64,000 nt of DNA, from the NCBI RefSeq assembly GCF_932526225.1, contig NC_064044.1, positions 873,001-937,000 of the forward strand. The letters are read 5' to 3'. The notes under the pieces were generated by a model, which had not been told where the DNA came from, made no database searches, and saw nothing but the letters and a program-made list of their open reading frames with translations. A program made the position numbers and the translations under genes. The DNA is from Nematostella vectensis. Taxonomy: Eukaryota; Cnidaria; Anthozoa; Actiniaria; Edwardsiidae. How positions within the stretch are numbered: the first letter of the stretch is position 1; every line of letters begins with the position of its first letter. This document shows positions 60,501 through 64,000 of this stretch, piece after piece.

Positions 60501-63500
60501 AGATATGTTACCAGTGTATGTGTACAGTGCATAGAGAAGATATGTTACCAGTGTATGTGTACAGTGCATAGGGAAGATATGTTACCAGTGTATGTGTACA
60601 GTGCATAGGGAAGATATGTTACCAGTGTATGTGTACAGTGCATAGGGAAGATATGTTACCAGTGTATGTGTACAGTGCATAAGGAAGATATGCTACCAGT
60701 GTATGTGTACAGTGCATAGGGAAGATATGCTACCAGTGTATGTATACAGTGCATAGGGAAGGTATGTTACCAGTGTATGTGTACAGTGCATAGGGAATAT
60801 ATGTTACCAGTGTATGTGTACAGTGCATAGGGAAGATATGTTACCAGTGTATGTGTACAGTGCATAGGGAAGATATGTTACCAGTGTATGTGTACAGTGC
60901 ATAGGGAAGGTATGTTACCAGTGTATGTGTACAGTGCATAGGGAAGATATGTTACCAGTGTATGTGTACAGTGCATAGGGAAGATATGTTACCAGTGTAT
61001 GTGTACAGTGCATAGGGAAGATATGTTACTTGTATAAGAATGTCTCTAAAAGCCCGCTAATAAAGATCAAATTCGTTTTCTTGTGTTATTTCTCAGGATT
61101 TATCAAGGATCACTATGCCAGGTATGAAAGAAGTGCATTGTGGTTGCATTCTATGTAGCTGTGCTTTTAGTATGATATGTCATAGCACAACCCAGTATGG
61201 AATCGTATTATTTGCACTAGTTTAAAGGCATTATGACAAGTTCGTGTCAAGTTAGGTCTGGAGTATCATTACAGATGCAAAATGAAGAAAGCCAGAGTGA
61301 GAGAAGGCCCTTAAAAAATGGCGATCTTCCGGTCCTTTTTTTCATTTTTATAAAATGTGATAACTCCATGGTGCACTGGTATTCTATGTTTACAGTGATA
61401 TTCAACACTGGTATTCTATGTTTACAGTGATATTCAACGAACCCTTGACGTTTCTACAGCGTATAACTGAGTACATGGAGTACTCGGAACTTCTGCACAC
61501 TGCCGCCTCACAAGATGACCCGACTCGACGATTACAGGTGGGTTATTCGCCAGTCTTACGTTGCGCGCGGGGGAGGGGGGGGGCTGGGTCGAGTTGACCG
61601 GTAACGCCGACAGGTTGAAACAGACCGGTAACGCCGACATGTAGACACAGGTAGACCGGTAACGCCGACAGGTAGACACAGGTAAACCGGTAACGCCAAG
61701 AGGTAGACACAGGTAGACTGGTAACGCCAACAGGTAGACACAGGTAGACCGGTTACGCTTACAGGAAGACCGACACTCGTAATAGAGTCGTTGTGGTGGT
61801 GCTTTTAATGATTGATTATGCAATGCTAATACCCCTGTATGGCCATAGAATATGCCCATAAGACATTGATTGTTGTATTAATGTTGTTATCGTTTTTTTT
61901 TTTCAACAGTATGTAGCTGCGTTTGCTATATCAGCCACCTCATCTAACCTTGACAGAGTCGGCAAACCCTTCAACCCGTTACTCGGCGAGACATACGAGC
62001 TTGTAAGGTAATGGACCACCTCGTCTAACGTTGATAGAGTAGGCAAACCCTTCAACACGCTACTCGGCGATACATACGAGCTTGAAAGGTAATGGACCAC
62101 CTCGTCTAACCTTGATAGAGTAGGCAAACCCTTCAACTCGTTACTCGGCGAGACATACGAGCTTGAAAGGTAATGGACCACCTCTTCTAACCTTGATAGA
62201 GTAGGCAAACCCTTCAACTCGTTACTCGGCGAGACATACGAGCTTGAAAGGTAATGGACCACCTCGTCTGACGTTGATAGAGTAGGCAAACCCTTCAACA
62301 CGCTACTCGGCGAGACATACGAGCTTGAAAGGTAATGGACCACCTCGTCTAACCTTGATAGAGTAGGCAAACCCTTCAACACGCTACTCGGCGAGACATA
62401 CGAGCTTGAAAGATAATGGACCACCTCGTCTGACGTTGATAGAGTAGGCAAACCCTTCAATAGGCTACTCGGCGAGACATACGAGCTTGAAAGGTAACGG
62501 ACCACCTCGTCTGACGTTGATAGAGTAGGCAAACCCTTCAATAGGCTACTCGGCGAGACATACGAGCCTGTAAGGTAATGGACCACCTCATCTAACCTTG
62601 ATAGAGTAGGCAAACCCTTCAACACGCTACTCGGCGAGACATACGAGCTTGAAAGGTAATGGGCCACCTCGTCTAACCTTGATAGAGTAGGCAAACCCTT
62701 CAACTTGTTACTCGGCGAGACATACGAGCTTGTAAGGTAATGGACCACCTCGTCTAACCTTGATGGAGTAGGCAAACCCTTCAACCCGTTACTCGGCGAG
62801 ACATACGAGCTTGTAAGGTAATGGACCACCTCGTCTAACCTTGATAGAGTAGGCAAACCCTTCAACACGCTACTTGGCGAGACATACGAGCTTGTAAGGT
62901 AATGGACCACCTCGGCTGACGTTGATAGAGTAGGCAAACCCTTCAACACGCTACTCGGCGAGACATACGAGCTTGAAAGGTAATGAACCACCTCGTTCGA
63001 TCAAGTCTGTAACCTCTCCCAGCGATAGAACCGAAAGTATTGCGAGTTGTTTTGTATTTGCATACCTTCCACGTCTTCTGATTGGCATCCAGCACGACCT
63101 TTTTCGTGAACATGTAGACGTTTTTGTCGTTATCCTATACCTAAGTTGTAATACAGTACCGCCATAAGCAGCTAATAACCTGCTATGTTCAATACCGATA
63201 TTGGAAAGTATTGGGCAGTATTTCGCTTGGCAGTTTACCTGTAAGTGCTGTATTTATGACCTTGTGGGTTTGTTTGCAGGCCTGGGTTCCGACTAGTGGC
63301 AGAACAGGTATGCTCACTTAGTTATTGTTGGCGCCACAATGGCGGATGCACGGGGATCCAATCCACCACCCCCTCTGACTGAATGTTTGTAAGAAGCAAT
63401 GTACAGTACCTCCCGCCTGTTTTTGATGTTAGTGCCCCCCCCCACACACACACACACCCTTCCTCGAACTTGTACTAGAAATCCCGGATCCGCCCCTTCA

Positions 63501-63913
63501 CTAGAAGTTTGGCTTGTTAGTGTCAGGCCTTTCTATCTTACCAAAATGTTACTGCTCTTTAAATTTAAACCCTGTGATGATTACTCTATTTAGATTTATT
63601 TGCTGTTTACTGTGTGGGTTCATCCAGATACAGCAACGTGACCAAAACCCTCGTGATGCCCTCTGGTTTCGTTCCGGCTTTCTCCCCTTGTGCTGATTCG
63701 AATGACTGATTAATTGATTCATGTAATACTTGATTAATTGATTGATCCATTCATTCATTAAATTTTAAAGGTCAGCCATCATCCACCAATCACAGCGCTC
63801 CAGTGCGAAAGCGATGACTTTATATTCCACGTAACTGTGCAGCCAAAGCTGAAGTTCTGGGGAAAAGGAGTCGAGGTGCAGCCCAAGGGGATGGTCACCC
63901 TTAAATTCCCTAA
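36514..63913 (+). CDS. ORP1L-type oxysterol-binding-protein-related protein, 24 exons, 3' end beyond window
   Basis: Exons: 36514-36591, 39458-39512, 39932-40017, 40442-40516, 40749-40860, 41376-41461, 42187-42263, 43514-43581, 43841-43908, 45377-45421, 46074-46147, 47544-47607, 48349-48453, 48821-48946, 49442-49532, 50355-50467, 51149-51262, 52358-52776, 53255-53330, 61097-61121, 61428-61537, 61910-62007, 63280-63307, 63771-63913. Every phase joins (2336 bases, 778 codons plus two). Domain order: ankyrin repeats (about 10-235), PH (about 237-350), coiled coil, FFAT-like EFFDAVS (494-500), sterol/PI4P-binding ORD from about 620 with [10 protein letters not shown] and EQVSHHPP (730-737). This is the layout of OSBPL1A long form, which acts at ER-late endosome contacts: ankyrin with Rab7, FFAT with VAP, ORD exchanging sterol and phosphoinositide. 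About 170-200 residues of ORD should follow. Exon 20 is a 25-base microexon. Eight junctions carry duplicated splice sites. Confidence 0.94.
36592..39457. other. ORP intron 1
   Basis: A 2.9 kb AT-rich intron holding one putative DNA transposon remnant (37179-37916). No other exon or repeat array was recognised. Confidence 0.6.
37179..37916. mobile_element. Putative 0.7 kb non-autonomous TA-type DNA transposon
   Basis: The left end has GTGCCCTATTATCGGACACTC. The right end in reverse complement has AGCACTATTTTCGGATGCTC, about 15 of 19 positions matching. The motif CCTATTATCG recurs inside at 37549 and several times near 37820-37880. The ends resemble Tc1/mariner or pogo TIRs. No transposase. 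Exact ends are uncertain. Confidence 0.45.
40068..40225. mobile_element. 158-bp MITE with perfect-looking 30-bp TIRs
   Basis: Left arm CCTGCTAGCAGAGCTTTCTT continuing CCTGTTT is repeated in reverse complement at 40193-40225 with one indel. Interior has no coding capacity. It lies in ORP intron 3, 50 bases after the donor. No clear target duplication was found. Confidence 0.75.
41549..41812. repeat. About 23-bp minisatellite in ORP intron 6
   Basis: Roughly 11 copies of GTGTCAATAGGGTGCGTAAT plus GGG or GGGAT. It begins about 90 bases after the donor of exon 6 and does not contain that donor. Confidence 0.95.
42770..43200. repeat. GATGAT/GATTGTGAT-rich low-complexity tract
   Basis: Trinucleotide-based tract of GAT, GGT and TGT in ORP intron 7. 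All frames are open in places (Asp/Gly, Met/Val or antisense His-rich peptides); these are not genes. Higher-order copies of about 200 bp are visible (42810-42990 and 43000-43130). Confidence 0.95.
43909..45376. other. ORP intron 9
   Basis: AT-rich intron with one MITE at 44109-44290 and no recognised exon. Confidence 0.6.
44109..44290. mobile_element. 182-bp MITE with TIRs and 6-bp target duplication
   Basis: Starts AGGGGTATCGATGGGTA; the right end is TACCCATCGCTACCCCT, its reverse complement with one mismatch. AAGGCT at 44103-44108 and 44291-44296 is a perfect target duplication. The interior is repeat-like (ATCCGAGCCCAAG twice) with no ORF. Confidence 0.85.
46171..46327. repeat. 34-bp tandem repeat, about five copies, ORP intron 11
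   Basis: GTGGGGAGGGGTTCTCAATT followed by ATTGTTATTGTTAT, near-identical copies starting 24 bases after the exon 11 end. Confidence 0.95.
46681..47470. repeat. 32-bp minisatellite, about 25 copies, ORP intron 11
   Basis: Unit AGCCAATGAGGGCTCAAGGC plus TTCACCCACGAG with frequent GGG/AAA and CGAG/AAG/ATG variants. It ends about 70 bases before exon 12. Confidence 0.95.
47596..48290 (+). repeat. About 44-bp minisatellite copying the exon 12 donor
   Basis: Exon 12 ends GCGAAATTCTCG followed by donor GTAAACCTACTC. The repeat unit is GCGAAATTCT(C/T)GGTAAACC, then TACTCTTTTACCCCATCATT and TACC: exon tail plus donor plus about 30 intron bases, about 15 copies with scattered decay. Confidence 0.93.
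48965..49422. repeat. 21-bp minisatellite, about 22 copies, ORP intron 14
   Basis: TGTTGTCTTCGTGCCTACTTG or close variants. The unit length is a multiple of three, so all three forward frames stay open; the resulting repetitive ORFs are not genes. It ends just before the acceptor of exon 15. Confidence 0.96.
49485..49645 (+). repeat. Two-copy degenerate duplication of the exon 15 donor region
   Basis: Exon 15 tail AAACTGATCTCGAACTTCGA...AAGGGCG, donor GTACGTATAGCTTGTCAT and following bases are repeated in decayed form at about 49548-49640 (CCCGAACTTCGACAGG, AAAGGGTGATACGTAGGGCT, TGTCATTAGTA). The second donor has lost its GT at the equivalent position. Confidence 0.7.
49646..50354. other. 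Rest of ORP intron 15
   Basis: No repeat array. AAAATGGCGGC near 50306 resembles a YY1 site but there is no other sign of a promoter. Confidence 0.4.
50760..51155 (+). repeat. About 61-bp minisatellite copying the exon 17 acceptor
   Basis: The true acceptor reads TGTTTTTAG then exon GTACGGAGTC. The unit contains TGTTGTTAGGTACGGAGTCG, then TACACAGGATACCCGTGCAT and CTGGGTAGCTCATGTGTTTT, so five upstream copies present acceptor-plus-exon-start before the real one at 51148. Confidence 0.93.
51250..52245 (+). repeat. 40-bp minisatellite copying the exon 17 donor, about 24 copies
   Basis: Exon 17 ends GGGATTAACGAG followed by donor GTAAAGTGTTACTATTA. The unit is GGGATTAACGAGGTAGAGTG, TTACTATTAAGTGCTCTATA. 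Exon tail and GT are kept in nearly all copies. Confidence 0.96.
52766..52945 (+). repeat. Three-copy 71-bp repeat containing the exon 18 donor
   Basis: Exon 18 ends AGACACAG followed by GTAAATGAGAGAACGG. The third copy has AGATACAGGTGAATAAGTG at about 52911-52929, 142 bp downstream; the middle copy has a decayed junction. The shared body is GAACGGAAATTGAAGTTCTA. Confidence 0.85.
53083..53205. repeat. 64-bp direct duplication in ORP intron 18
   Basis: AAGCTTGCTCATGTAGGATC...GTACGAAACAATGTAT is repeated with several substitutions about 64 bp later. Confidence 0.7.
53318..54628 (+). repeat. 26-bp minisatellite copying the exon 19 donor, about 50 copies
   Basis: Exon 19 ends TTAAAACAGTGCATAGGGAA-G, donor GTATGT. 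The unit is exactly GTTAAAACAGTGCATAGGGA plus AGGTAT, so exon tail and donor are reproduced almost unchanged roughly every 26 bp for 1.3 kb. Confidence 0.98.
54630..54931. mobile_element. About 300-bp MITE with long TIRs inserted in the minisatellite
   Basis: Left end CACCTATTTCGAAAAAGGTT, GTCAGTGCAAATGGCGA and so on to GGCAGTTCTA is matched in reverse complement at the right end (TAGAACTGCCATTTGCCAAT ... GAAATAGGTATA), TIRs about 60 bp. Flanking array sequence TTACCAGTATA / TATGTATACAGTG suggests insertion at a TA inside a repeat unit. The interior has no transposase. Confidence 0.8.
54932..61030. repeat. 6.1 kb minisatellite, unit 37 bp, about 165 copies, ORP intron 19
   Basis: Unit GTGTACAGTGCATAGGGAAG plus ATATGTTACCAGTGTAT. 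It shares ACAGTGCATAGGGAAG with the exon 19 tail and the 26-bp array, so both probably derive from the same junction. Higher-order structure: the region around 55198-55430 recurs at 56604-56836, an offset of 1406 bp (38 units), and similarly near 57992. Repetitive minus-strand ORFs of 69 codons are artefacts. Confidence 0.97.
61382..61436 (+). repeat. Tandem duplication of the exon 21 acceptor
   Basis: TATTCTATGTTTACAG then TGATATTCAAC occurs twice 32 bp apart; the acceptors end at 61395 and 61427. Only the second keeps the frame; use of the first would add 32 bases ending in an in-frame TGA. Confidence 0.9.
61593..61765. repeat. 31-bp tandem repeat, about six copies, ORP intron 21
   Basis: Unit TAACGCCGACAGGTAGACAC plus AGGTAGACCGG. 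Each copy contains two CAGGTAGAC donor-like motifs, and it starts about 55 bases after the donor of exon 21 (ACAGGTGGGT). Confidence 0.9.
61927..62985 (+). repeat. 81-bp repeat copying most of exon 22 and its donor, 12 extra copies
   Basis: The exon 22 segment GTAGGCAAACCCTTCAACNC...GAGACATACGAGCTTG and its donor GTAATGG recur from 62008 to 62980, exactly 12 periods of 81 bp (972 bases). Each extra copy still encodes [16 protein letters not shown] followed at once by an in-frame TAA from the donor. The period is a multiple of three, which also leaves a long minus-strand ORF that is not a gene. Confidence 0.97.
62992..63279. other. Rest of ORP intron 22
   Basis: Unique-looking intron sequence up to the acceptor TTTGCAG of exon 23. 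Confidence 0.4.
63308..63770. other. ORP intron 23
   Basis: Contains a C-run/(CA)n microsatellite at about 63427-63450 and AT-rich DNA with ATTGATTGATTCATT motifs near 63700-63765. No exon. Confidence 0.5.
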
Positions 63914-64000
63914 GTAAGGACTGCCAAAAATAAACCTGGTATTTAACAACCACACTACCAGTCACCAGTCCACCTAATATTAGCCAATCTGTAAGGGCCA

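Larger units (their letters stand above)
53255..63913 (+). other. ORP exons 19-24: start of the lipid-binding ORD
   Basis: Residues 619-778: [75 protein letters not shown] and [15 protein letters not shown]. The paired histidines of VSHHPP and the LGETYE segment are the conserved phosphoinositide-binding and lid-region landmarks of ORPs. The domain is cut by the window edge at the donor following 63913. Confidence 0.92.

Noticed and set aside
61903-62991. 362-codon minus-strand ORF of repeated [12 protein letters not shown] units
   Set aside because: It is the antisense of an 81-bp tandem repeat whose length is a multiple of three, overlapping ORP exon 22; no independent coding evidence.

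Overview
This is a stretch of animal nuclear genome. Genes are split by GT-AG introns with consistent phases, protein domains are metazoan, and the intergenic DNA is AT-rich with many small DNA-transposon remnants. The secreted-protein family at the left end and the general style suggest a cnidarian, most likely a sea anemone such as Nematostella. That organism call is inference. Adding up spans, about a third of the window is tandem minisatellite.

Left part (0-25 kb): a two-exon gene for a small secreted protein (419-6784) has an intron almost filled by a 5.6 kb, roughly 39-bp minisatellite. A single-exon gene (10486-11994) encodes a protein ending in a Tctex1 (dynein light chain) domain. 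A broken SLC16-type monocarboxylate transporter copy lies at 13641-17812. A RecQ-like helicase fragment lies on the minus strand near 19.5 kb. An unrecognised coiled-coil protein is encoded at 21011-22423. Six minisatellites, a cluster of acceptor-like TCACAGG motifs and several inverted repeats fill the rest.

Middle (25.8-36 kb, minus strand): a complete ten-exon gene for an AAK1/BIKE-type Numb-associated kinase. It has an N-terminal kinase domain, then a polyQ stretch and a tail rich in NPF, DPF and related motifs for clathrin-adaptor binding. All exon phases join and give a predicted 1055 residues.

Right part (36.5-64 kb, plus strand): an ORP1L-type oxysterol-binding-protein-related gene, head to head with the kinase gene across about 560 bp. 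Twenty-four exons were resolved (778 codons): ankyrin repeats, PH domain, coiled coil, FFAT-like motif, then the lipid-binding domain with its EQVSHHPP signature. The 3' end lies beyond the window. Kinase and ORP both act in membrane traffic (adaptor phosphorylation and lipid transfer), but the shared promoter is the only direct link seen here.

The most striking observation is that many intronic minisatellites and short duplications are built from exon-intron junctions. The tail of the exon plus its own 5' splice site, or the 3' splice site plus the head of the exon, is repeated 2 to about 50 times directly beside the authentic splice site. This occurs at eight junctions of the ORP gene, one of the kinase gene and one of the transporter pseudogene. 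It creates long series of decoy splice sites. At the four large donor arrays and the kinase donor, reading past the true donor meets an in-frame stop.
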